13,372 nucleotides of DNA from Bacteroidota bacterium (GTDB lineage: Bacteria > Bacteroidota > Bacteroidia > Bacteroidales > GCA-2748055): NCBI GenBank assembly GCA_030642565.1, contig DAOWNM010000032.1, forward strand, positions 1-13,372, in the 5' to 3' direction. A program made the position numbers and the translations under genes. The notes under the pieces were generated by a model. The model saw only the letters and a program-made list of their open reading frames with translations. It ran no database searches and was not told where the DNA came from. Positions 1 to 6,269 of this stretch are shown piece by piece. Each line of letters opens with the position of its first letter. Position 1 is the stretch's first letter.

Positions 1-545
1 GTCGAGACAGCCTGTGCAACCCCCACTCTGTTGCAAAGTGAGTTTTCTGAAAATGTTGCTACCGGCATCGATGAATTTATGATCCGTCAGACTGTGGGTG
101 TCTGCGCCTGCATCAAATATTGTTGCTGTTGGAGACCAGAATGGACACATTCGGGATGCGCTGGTGGAGGCCGCAAAAAATAAGACCACCGGGTTTGGAT
201 TGGATGAAGGGATTGAGATGGGTCCGGTGATTACTCCTCAGAGCAAGGAGAGAGTTGAGGGACTGATTAAACAGGGGATGGCCGAAGGAGCCTCTCTGTT
301 GCTGGATGGGCGCGATACCACCATTCCAGGTTATGAAAACGGGAATTTCATAAAGCCCACAATACTGGAGAATGTTCCCCTGGATGGCGAGCTCATCGGC
401 ACGGAGATTTTCGGACCGGTGATGAGCCTGGTGCATCTGGAGAATATCGACCAGGCCATCGACTTTGTAAACCGGAACAAATTCGGGAATATGTCCTGTC
501 TCTTTACTGCCAGTGGATTGAATGCACGTACCTTCCGTAACCGGA
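1..545 (+). pseudogene. iolA: Methylmalonate-semialdehyde dehydrogenase remnant (5'-truncated, internally deleted)
   Basis: This is a broken CoA-acylating methylmalonate/malonate-semialdehyde dehydrogenase, an aldehyde dehydrogenase of valine and inositol breakdown. Bases 1-114 read in frame 1 as part of the N-terminal domain (ACATPTLLQ, then GIDEFMIRQTVGV, the family's GID-x-RQ-LGV region). At about 110-115 the reading jumps to frame 2 and resumes at ASNIVAVGD, which in intact enzymes directly follows the catalytic GQRCM segment. It then continues through MGPVITP, DGR, PGYENG, EIFGPV and NRNKFGN. The deleted middle would be roughly 150 residues by family length and includes the catalytic cysteine. 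Near 540 the homology ends at ARTFRN, so the C-terminal ~70 residues are also gone. A GTG-started open frame at 98-625 survives, but its tail is an out-of-frame reading of the next gene. The protein cannot be active. The gene symbol is chosen from the neighbouring inositol fragments; mmsA is equally possible. Confidence 0.8.
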
Positions 546-765
546 CCGGCAGATTTGAGAAGTGCTGTTCAGGAGTATGGACTTCAGCTTCTGGGAGCCT
601 TTGTTCCGGTTGCACTCTCTCATGAAGAGGCACATGATAAGGGGGTTGAACTGGCGCTCAAAACGGCACGGCTTATGCATGATGCAGGTTTTGAAGATGC
701 GTTCATTGTCCTGGCCGATAACAATGGAACAGTGGATCTGCGGACCAGAAACGCAGGCAGGATTC
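540..765 (+). pseudogene. Sugar phosphate isomerase/epimerase fragment (TIM barrel, IolE/IolI-like)
   Basis: About 75 codons in frame 3 resemble the central part of the xylose-isomerase-like TIM-barrel family that includes inosose dehydratase and isomerase (IolE/IolI). Visible pieces are PADLRSAVQEYGLQLLGAFVP, the helix KTARLMHDAG, the strand IVLADNNGTV and the family-like TRNAGRI. Intact members are around 260-300 residues. Here both ends are missing: the 5' side abuts the dehydrogenase remnant near ARTFRN, and the 3' side runs in frame into an inositol-dehydrogenase C-terminus near 765. The open frame 522-1178 (ATG at 522) therefore encodes a chimera of two unrelated folds. Most of the metal-binding residues of the barrel are absent, so activity is not expected. 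The exact sugar cannot be told from this fragment. Confidence 0.65.
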
Positions 766-1178
766 TTCCGGAGATTGGTGAAGCGGGCGATTTTGACACG
801 GCAGTCATTACCCTCACCTTCGAGGACGATACACTGGCGGTGATCGATAATTCACGTAAAGCCGTTTATGGATATGATCAGCGGCTGGAGGTATTTGGGA
901 GCAAAGGGATGGCGACCACTGATAACAATTTTCCTAACAATCACAGGTTATTCACCTCAGAAGGTATCTTAAGGGATCTGCCACTACATTTCTTCCTGGA
1001 AAGATACCAGGAGTCCTATGTGAAAGAGATGAAGGCCTTTGCAGAAGCACTTCAGCCGGGTAATGAGATGCCCGTTGGAGCCATGGATGGGCTGATGTCC
1101 ATTGCGGTCGGACTGGCTGCAACTAAATCTACCAGGGAGAAGAGACCGGTACGTATCTCCGAGATCCTGAAAAACTGA
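765..1178 (+). pseudogene. iolG: Inositol 2-dehydrogenase C-terminal fragment (GFO/IDH/MocA family)
   Basis: About 136 codons match the C-terminal half of myo-inositol 2-dehydrogenase, which oxidises myo-inositol to scyllo-inosose with NAD+. The recognisable stretch is PEIGEAGDFDTAVITLTF, then IDNSRKAVYGYDQRLEVFGSKG, a signature of IolG, and a helical end with VGAMDGLMSIAVGLAATKS. The N-terminal Rossmann domain (GxGxxG), the EKP lysine and the catalytic Asp/His pair are absent, because the sequence is joined in frame to the isomerase fragment. An intact enzyme is about 340 residues, so some 200 are missing. The stop at 1176-1178 looks native, and the transporter begins 22 bases later. A sequencing or assembly chimera is the main alternative to real decay. 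Confidence 0.75.
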
Positions 1179-1200
1179 ATTAATTAATTATCTTGCTAAT

Positions 1201-2454
1201 ATGAAACGATCATTCTACCTCCTTATCCTGATTTTCCTGGTTTTTTTTGCCATCTCTTTTCTAACCAACATCCTGGGATCCATTAATCCCAATGTGACTG
1301 ATAGTTTTGCTCTGTCGGGTACGCTGACAGGTATGTTGCCATTCTCATTTTTCATCGCCTATGCCATCATGTCCATTCCTTCGGGAATGTTTGTTCAGAA
1401 GTATGGTGAGAAAAAGAGCCTGATCCTGGCCTGGATTTTAGCCTTTACAGGGGCTTTAATCTTTACCTCTTTTCCAAAATTCCCTGTTTTTCTGGGTTCT
1501 CTGTTTTTAATCGGAAGTGGGATGGCTATGCTGCAGGTGGCACTCTATCCCCTGTTAAGGGTGGTCGGAGGGGAGGAGCACTTTGCTTTCAATTCGGTCA
1601 TTGCCCAGCTGGTATTTGGGGCCGCCTCCTTTTTGAGCCCCTTTGTCTACTCCTACCTGGTAACGAATCTGACAGATCCGGCTTCCGATGGAGGGTTTAT
1701 AATAGATTTGATCTCTAAACTGACCCCCCTTCAGCTGCCTTGGGTCTCTATATACCTTGTCTTCTCCCTTGTTAGTTTCCTGATGCTGGTGATCATTCTT
1801 TCTACAAAATTTCCGGTGGTTGTTCGTAAGCAAGATGAGATTGTGGGTGCGTGGGAGACACATATGCAGCTATTCAGGAATCGGATAGTAATCCTCTTTT
1901 TCTTTGGAATTTTTGCCTATGTGGGGGCCGAGCAGGGAATAGCCAACTGGATCTCCGAATTTCTGAGAACATACCATGGGCTCACGCCGGAGGTAGAGGG
2001 TGCCAGAACGGTTGGTATGTTCTGGGGAATGATGACCGTGGGTTGTTTCCTGGGGCTGGGACTGTTAAAGCTAATGGACAGTAAGCTGGTGCTGGGAATT
2101 TTCACTTCTGCTGCCCTGATTATCTTAACATTCACACTGTTTGGGAGCGTGAAATTTGCCCTGTTCGGTTTTGCGGCACTGGGATTTTGCCTCTCAGTGA
2201 TGTATGCCATCATCTTTTCGCTTGCGCTGAACAGCATTACCAAATATCATGGCTCTTTCGCAGGTATTCTCTGTACGGCTATTGCCGGTGGGGCTATTTT
2301 CTCATTGTTGATTGGTAAACTGAAAGATATGATAGGATTGCAGTTGGGGATGGTTCTCCTCTACCTGCCACTTGCCTATATTCTGAGTATTGCCTTCTGG
2401 GCCAAACCCATTGTAAGCAATGCTACCATTCGAAAAACCGGTGACAAAGGCTGA
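1201..2454 (+). CDS. MFS sugar transporter, FucP/GluP type
   Basis: This is a 417-residue integral membrane protein with about 12 hydrophobic segments, the normal size for major-facilitator symporters. The loop after the second helix, GMFVQKYGEKKS, matches the conserved motif A (G-x3-D/K-R-x-G-x-R/K-K). AYVGAEQGIANWISEF around residues 240-255 matches the LYVGVE-x-x-x-W segment of fucose and glucose/galactose permeases (FucP, GluP). The likely role is proton- or cation-coupled uptake of a sugar or polyol. Its position directly after inositol-catabolic fragments suggests myo-inositol or a related cyclitol, but substrate cannot be read from the sequence. The ATG at 1201 starts a typical short N-terminus and first helix, and the AT-rich spacer has no clear ribosome binding site. 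The gene is intact although everything upstream of it is broken. Confidence 0.87.
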   Translation: MKRSFYLLILIFLVFFAISFLTNILGSINPNVTDSFALSGTLTGMLPFSFFIAYAIMSIPSGMFVQKYGEKKSLILAWILAFTGALIFTSFPKFPVFLGSLFLIGSGMAMLQVALYPLLRVVGGEEHFAFNSVIAQLVFGAASFLSPFVYSYLVTNLTDPASDGGFIIDLISKLTPLQLPWVSIYLVFSLVSFLMLVIILSTKFPVVVRKQDEIVGAWETHMQLFRNRIVILFFFGIFAYVGAEQGIANWISEFLRTYHGLTPEVEGARTVGMFWGMMTVGCFLGLGLLKLMDSKLVLGIFTSAALIILTFTLFGSVKFALFGFAALGFCLSVMYAIIFSLALNSITKYHGSFAGILCTAIAGGAIFSLLIGKLKDMIGLQLGMVLLYLPLAYILSIAFWAKPIVSNATIRKTGDKG

Positions 2455-2477
2455 GTATCCCTTCGTTTACTGATCTA

Positions 2478-3239
2478 TTAGATTCCTTTAAGCCTGGCAA
2501 AATAGAGTTCCGGATCGAGAATTTCATCAATGGAGGGTGGACGATTGTGCAGCAGTATTTTGATGCCTCGCTTTAAACCAGTTGTATCAAGGAACCCTGA
2601 GAGGCAGTGTGAGGAGTATATATAGAATACATTGTATCCATTCTCCTGCCGGGTCAGATCCAACGGGCTCTTTGGAACAAAAAGCCGTTTTGGAGGAATG
2701 ATCTCGTTCATTTTCAGGGTGACATACTCGCAGATTCCCTCTTCGATAAATCTGGATCCGGGATCTTCCCGGTTGCTGTAGATTGCGAAAAAAGATTGGT
2801 AAGCCCTGTCCACTCTAATATGATCTGTCCGCAACATCTCTATACCTACCTGGTAGATATAATGGTGCATAAGCTCATGAAACACGGCGGTTTTTACAAA
2901 GAGGTTGCTGTGGCCGATTGAATCTCTCTCTTTTTTTGAGAGCTCACCAACCTCATAGGCAAGAAAAACTTCAGCATTGGTAATGAAGATTTCGTTAGGA
3001 TAGTAGAAGCCAAGTTCCAGGGGGTCGTAATCACTGTTCTTCGAAAGATCTTCTGCATAGATAAAGGCATTATAGAGTGTGTCGCCAATAAAATCCTGAA
3101 GCTCCATGATCAGTGCATCACCATTCTCTTCGATATAACGATCGATTCCTTTGCTGGTAGGTCGCCCGTTTTTCAGCGGGTAGTCGGGCCTATCCTGTAT
3201 GGAAACAAGTAGCAACAGTATGAAAAGGAGCTTTGTCAT
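2478..3239 (-). CDS. Putative secreted zinc metallopeptidase-like protein (HExxH, gluzincin-like)
   Basis: This is a 253-residue protein with a short signal peptide (MTKLLFILLLLVSIQ) and no lipobox, so it is probably exported to the periplasm or beyond. Residues 121-125 read HELMH inside a hydrophobic helix (TAVFHELMHHYIYQ), the zinc-binding HExxH pattern with a catalytic Glu122. About 40 residues later comes FIEEGICEYVTLKMNE (164-179), which has the E-G-x-x-E-Y look of the second helix that gives the third, glutamate ligand in gluzincins. The rest is not recognised and no accessory domain is seen. The gene converges on the MFS transporter, with 23 bases between the two stop codons, and diverges from the esterase. 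It appears to be a single-gene unit. Zinc peptidase activity is an inference from the motif; the substrate is unknown. Confidence 0.6.
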   Translation of the reverse strand: MTKLLFILLLLVSIQDRPDYPLKNGRPTSKGIDRYIEENGDALIMELQDFIGDTLYNAFIYAEDLSKNSDYDPLELGFYYPNEIFITNAEVFLAYEVGELSKKERDSIGHSNLFVKTAVFHELMHHYIYQVGIEMLRTDHIRVDRAYQSFFAIYSNREDPGSRFIEEGICEYVTLKMNEIIPPKRLFVPKSPLDLTRQENGYNVFYIYSSHCLSGFLDTTGLKRGIKILLHNRPPSIDEILDPELYFARLKGI

Positions 3240-3293
3240 GCTACCATAAATTTAAGCTTCCCTGTATAAATAATCAATTTTTTGGGGATAGAG

Positions 3294-3324
3294 TTGACGG
3301 TTCAGGTATTCTGGACTATGTTGG
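3294..3324 (+). promoter_or_regulatory. Candidate promoter for the esterase gene
   Basis: In the gap between the two divergent genes, TTGACG (3294-3299) and TATGTT (3317-3322) are 17 bases apart. Read as a Bacteroidota promoter, the same bases give GTTG, a 20-base spacer and TATGTTGG, close to TAnnTTTG. The predicted transcription start, about 3330, is a short distance before the chosen ATG at 3347. This also argues against the longer start at 3233. The match is imperfect. Confidence 0.35.
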
Positions 3325-3346
3325 TTATATTAGGTACCAAAACGCA

Positions 3347-4519
3347 ATGAGCAGACAACTTTTTCTGTGGATGACCGTGATCGCATTATGGAACACTTCT
3401 GTCATCGCACAACAGGCAATGGGGAGTGGTGCAGGAACCAACTCACCGGAGATAGGGGAGGACTATTCAGTGACTTTCAGGTTAGATGCACCCCATGCCA
3501 GTGAAGTGAAGATTATGGGCGACTGGATGCCGGCAAACGGTTGGGTTCCCGGATCGGAGGTGATGGAGAAGGATGAGAAGGGTGTGTGGTTCCATACCAC
3601 GAAACCATTGGAGCCTGAATTATATGGTTACTCATTTATGATCGATAGCTTCAGAACTCTCGACCCCAACAATCCATTTGTAAGCCGTGATGTGGCTATC
3701 CTGACCAATATTTTTATGATTGGAGGGGGAGAGGCTGAACTCTATGAAGTTAATGCTGTTCCACACGGTTCGGTCGTCCGACGCTGGTACAATTCTCCTG
3801 GCATTGACATGGAGCGGCGTCTGACCATTTATACGCCTCCGGGATATGAAAACAGCGTGCTACGCTACCCAGTATTGTATTTGCTGCACGGGGCAGGGGG
3901 TGATGAAGAGGCTTGGGGCGAATTGGGCAGGTCGGCCCAGATCATGGACAACCTGATCGCACAGAGTATGGCGATACCAATGATCGTTGTGATGCCCAAT
4001 GGAAATGTTTCACAGGAAGCAGCTCCAGGAGAGGGAAGTGAGGGTTTTTACAAACCGCAATTTATGGTTCCGGGAACCATGGATGGTACGTTTGAAGAGA
4101 TTTTTCCGGATATAATGGAGTTTGTGGAGAGCAGTTTCAGGGTAAAGGCAGAGAAATCCTTCCGGGCAGTGGCAGGGCTCTCCATGGGGGGATTCCATTC
4201 AATGCATATCTCGCGGTACTACCCGAATACCTTTGATTATGTGGGACTCTTTTCGCCTGCCATACTACCCTATCAGAATAGAACCGCCAAAGCATACCAG
4301 GATATTGAAGGTACGCTGATTCGCCAGATCGAGAATGGGTATAAACTCTACTGGATCGGGATCGGAAAAGCCGATCCCCTGTACAACAATGTGCTGGATT
4401 ATCACTACAGGATCGAAGCCATGGAGATGCCGCACACCTACCACGAAAGTGATGGTGGGCATACCTGGAAAAACTGGAGGGTCTATCTTTCGGAGTTTGT
4501 GCCTCAGCTTTTCAGATAG
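3347..4519 (+). CDS. Secreted esterase, CBM48-like domain plus CE1/esterase-D-type alpha/beta hydrolase
   Basis: This is a 390-residue exported esterase. The ATG at 3347 was chosen because it begins a clean signal peptide (MSRQLFLWMTVIALW, cleavage near VIA-QQ); the open frame extends back to 3233 but that extension has no such signal. Residues ~38-130 form an immunoglobulin-like early-set domain (YSVTFRLDAP, EVKIMGDW, GVWFHTT, YGYSFMIDSF), as in CBM48-linked carbohydrate esterases. Residues ~150-390 are an alpha/beta hydrolase. They carry the oxyanion-side LYLLHGAGG, the nucleophile elbow GLSMGG with Ser279, a likely acid Asp343 in IGKADP, and the catalytic His372 in SDGGHTWKNWR. This arrangement is typical of feruloyl/acetylxylan esterases and enterochelin-esterase-like proteins. 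Removal of acyl groups from plant polysaccharide is likely, but the exact ester is unknown. Confidence 0.82.
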   Translation: MSRQLFLWMTVIALWNTSVIAQQAMGSGAGTNSPEIGEDYSVTFRLDAPHASEVKIMGDWMPANGWVPGSEVMEKDEKGVWFHTTKPLEPELYGYSFMIDSFRTLDPNNPFVSRDVAILTNIFMIGGGEAELYEVNAVPHGSVVRRWYNSPGIDMERRLTIYTPPGYENSVLRYPVLYLLHGAGGDEEAWGELGRSAQIMDNLIAQSMAIPMIVVMPNGNVSQEAAPGEGSEGFYKPQFMVPGTMDGTFEEIFPDIMEFVESSFRVKAEKSFRAVAGLSMGGFHSMHISRYYPNTFDYVGLFSPAILPYQNRTAKAYQDIEGTLIRQIENGYKLYWIGIGKADPLYNNVLDYHYRIEAMEMPHTYHESDGGHTWKNWRVYLSEFVPQLFR

Positions 4520-4838
4520 CAATCATAAAAATATCGGGAGATCATATCGTAGTTGAGGTTCAGGATCATCTTTGCATCGCTGCCCGGATTCACCTCAATG
4601 ATTGCTGCTACTCACAGCTCCGAAGCCCGGTTATTTTTGGAGCGCATCAGGCCCCATATGCCACGGTCCCAGCCCTTATAAAAAGGTGAATCTAAATGAA
4701 AATTGCATTCACTCTCTATGTCACCGTTGCAGGGGGCATATTTGATCCTTATTTAGAGTGAGTCTTCAGGATGTTTCCCGTGTGAAAGTGGATGGTATAT
4801 TGTCCGGCTGCGGGATCGGGATAGTGAGGTGATCGAAT
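4504..4838 (-). pseudogene. Eroded unidentified gene, C-terminal part
   Basis: The 383-base gap after the esterase is not empty. The minus strand carries protein-like sequence in two frames. Bases 4838-4752 read HYPDPAAGQYTIHFHTGNI and end in TAA. One frame over, 4752-4504 reads IKYAPCNGDIES, then FHLDSPFYKGWDRGIWGLMR, an internal TGA at 4612-4614, then AAIIEVNPGSDAKMILNLNY and a final stop at 4504-4506. The composition (aromatic-rich, with G-W-D-R-G and N-P-G-S-D) looks like a folded globular protein, not noise. It overlaps the esterase 3' end by 16 bases. The family is not recognised. One frameshift and one nonsense codon indicate a pseudogene or sequencing errors in a real gene. Confidence 0.5.
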
Positions 4839-4867
4839 AAGTGAAGATCTTGAAAGATTAAATTTCG

Positions 4868-4875
4868 TAGATTTG
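4868..4875 (+). promoter_or_regulatory. Bacteroidota-type -7 promoter element
   Basis: TAGATTTG matches the Bacteroidota -7 consensus TAnnTTTG exactly. It lies 27 bases before the ATG at 4903, which places a transcription start at about 4882 and a leader of about 20 bases. No convincing -33 TTTG is present at the expected distance; the nearest is a CTTG about 15 bases upstream. Confidence 0.4.
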
Positions 4876-4902
4876 AAATCAGTTCATTGCTGTTTACCCT
4901 AA

Positions 4903-5982
4903 ATGTTCGATTTCATGAGAAAGCTCTTTCTGATTGCCCTGATTCCATTTTTCCTGCCCAGTATGGGAAATGCGCAGATTGAAGGTCAATGGCTCGATAC
5001 CACTGCCCACGGAAATCACAGTATGGGGTACTTCTTTACCAACAGACCGCTGAAAAATACCGACAAAGGGGTGGTGGCCTTCCGAAACCGCTGGACAAGG
5101 CAGACCAGGAACCTCTATTTCTGCCTGTACGATTATGATTATGACTCTATCCTGCTAAAGTACAGGGCCACCAAGACCTGTGACAAGCGTGTATACCCCA
5201 CAGAATATGTGGAGAATAATATTTTTTATGGGATCTATGAGAATTTACGGCTAAAGAGGGGTATTCATAATCTTATTTTCGTGGCTCCGGGATATGGGAA
5301 GACCTTCAATGCACAGATAAATGATTTCATGTTTCGTTTAAAGCAATCCTATAGTGATTCTCTGAGGGGATCCACTGCTATGATTCTCTTTGCCTGGGGC
5401 GACCAGGCGGTGGCGCCGTTCTACCACAAGGGAAAACGGTCGGCCAACAGGGCAGCCAATGATTTCTCCATTTTCCAGCAGATGCTGGAGTCGTTTCAGG
5501 CCGATACGGTCTTCTTCGAAGGCAAACCCAGGGACCTCTCCTATACCCTGATCTGCACCTCCATGGGGAACCATATGCTCAAGCGTTATATGCTCAAACG
5601 GGAGAGACAGGAGATTGATCTGGTGAGGGCCTACGACCGGATTGTGATGATTGGCAGCGATGCAGGTTGCGACTCCTTTGAAGATGGGAAAGGATTTCAC
5701 AACATCACGGCCATGGCCGATTATGTGAGTATCCTGGTGAACCGGAAGGACGGTCCCCTCTCCATGTCGCAGTATATGAACATGAAGAATCGTTTGGGCA
5801 AGGTGGGGCCCACCAATTACAGTGAGCTGCCTGAAAATATAAAGGTATGGGATGTGACCGGTATGATCAATTGGGAGGATCTGCCGGCCATGGGTCACGA
5901 CTACCTGTTGAGGAACAGTGAATTCAGGGATCAGCTGCTCTATAAGGAGACTACCTTCCAGCAGATGAAGTATTCGGAATAG
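4903..5982 (+). CDS. Secreted DUF900-type alpha/beta hydrolase
   Basis: This 359-residue exported protein starts with a signal peptide (MRKLFLIALIPFFLPSMGNA then Gln). The ATG at 4915 (Met5) would give an equally good signal, so the start could be 12 bases later. The first ~115 residues form a domain that is not recognised. From 123 the alpha/beta hydrolase fold is visible: NLIFVAPGYGKTFNAQINDF, the strand MILFAWGDQ, the Y-H-K-G-K-R-S-A-N-R-A segment typical of DUF900 proteins, and the nucleophile elbow CTSMGNHML with Ser220. Candidate triad partners are Asp283 (NRKDGP) and His332 (MGHDYL). DUF900 proteins are serine hydrolases of mostly unknown substrate. The usual H-S-M-G-N elbow has Thr in place of the His here. 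It stands alone with its own promoter element and is followed by the regulatory gap of the redox cluster. Confidence 0.68.
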   Translation: MFDFMRKLFLIALIPFFLPSMGNAQIEGQWLDTTAHGNHSMGYFFTNRPLKNTDKGVVAFRNRWTRQTRNLYFCLYDYDYDSILLKYRATKTCDKRVYPTEYVENNIFYGIYENLRLKRGIHNLIFVAPGYGKTFNAQINDFMFRLKQSYSDSLRGSTAMILFAWGDQAVAPFYHKGKRSANRAANDFSIFQQMLESFQADTVFFEGKPRDLSYTLICTSMGNHMLKRYMLKRERQEIDLVRAYDRIVMIGSDAGCDSFEDGKGFHNITAMADYVSILVNRKDGPLSMSQYMNMKNRLGKVGPTNYSELPENIKVWDVTGMINWEDLPAMGHDYLLRNSEFRDQLLYKETTFQQMKYSE

Positions 5983-6035
5983 TAATTCTAACTGACAGAA
6001 TAAAAGTCTATTACACTTCTATGTGTTGAAAAACT

Positions 6036-6106
6036 CCACTAGTGGTGAAATATTCTACACTATCTGTAAGAGGCTTAAGAAGAGAGTGTTCACACCTACC
6101 ACTGGT
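6036..6106. promoter_or_regulatory. Possible enhancer (upstream activator) sites: two related dyads
   Basis: CCACTAGTGG (6036-6045) is a perfect 10-base palindrome, and ACCACTGGT (6098-6106) is a related dyad using the same CCACT/AGTGG half-sites. They lie roughly 180 and 120 bases upstream of the predicted sigma-54 transcription start, the usual distance range for NtrC-type enhancer sites. Short palindromes occur by chance, so this is tentative. Confidence 0.25.
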
Positions 6107-6197
6107 TCGGTATGTTGAATAATTCTACAATTCCCACCGGTTTCCAATCATTGCTTGTATCGTGTAAATATCAGTAAATCAGATAGATAAACTGTTG

Positions 6198-6212
6198 TGG
6201 CATGTTCTTTGA
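6198..6212 (+). promoter_or_regulatory. Candidate sigma-54 (-24/-12) promoter
   Basis: TGGCAT-GTTCT-TTGA matches the RpoN consensus TGGCAC-N5-TTGC, with the correct 10-base separation between the -24 GG and the -12 dinucleotide. Two positions differ: T for C at the end of the -24 box, and GA for GC at -12. It lies 57 bases before the ATG of the first gene of the redox cluster. The cluster encodes its own NtrC-type sigma-54 activator, which makes the assignment coherent. The predicted start is near 6224. Confidence 0.45.
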
Positions 6213-6269
6213 ATACTGATTGTGCAGCCATGAGGCACTGTTCAGAACAAATTTAAAAACAGATAGGCT

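Noticed and set aside
3233..3346. Longer start for the esterase
   Set aside because: It overlaps the divergent gene's start and the candidate promoter, and it lacks a signal peptide, whereas the ATG at 3347 starts one.
4756..4841. Short plus-strand frame ending in a Trp/Tyr-rich peptide before TAA
   Set aside because: It has no start codon or homology that I recognise, and the minus strand in the same place reads more like protein.
5338..5898. Minus-strand open frame of 186 codons
   Set aside because: It lies entirely antisense to the DUF900 hydrolase with no recognisable motif.
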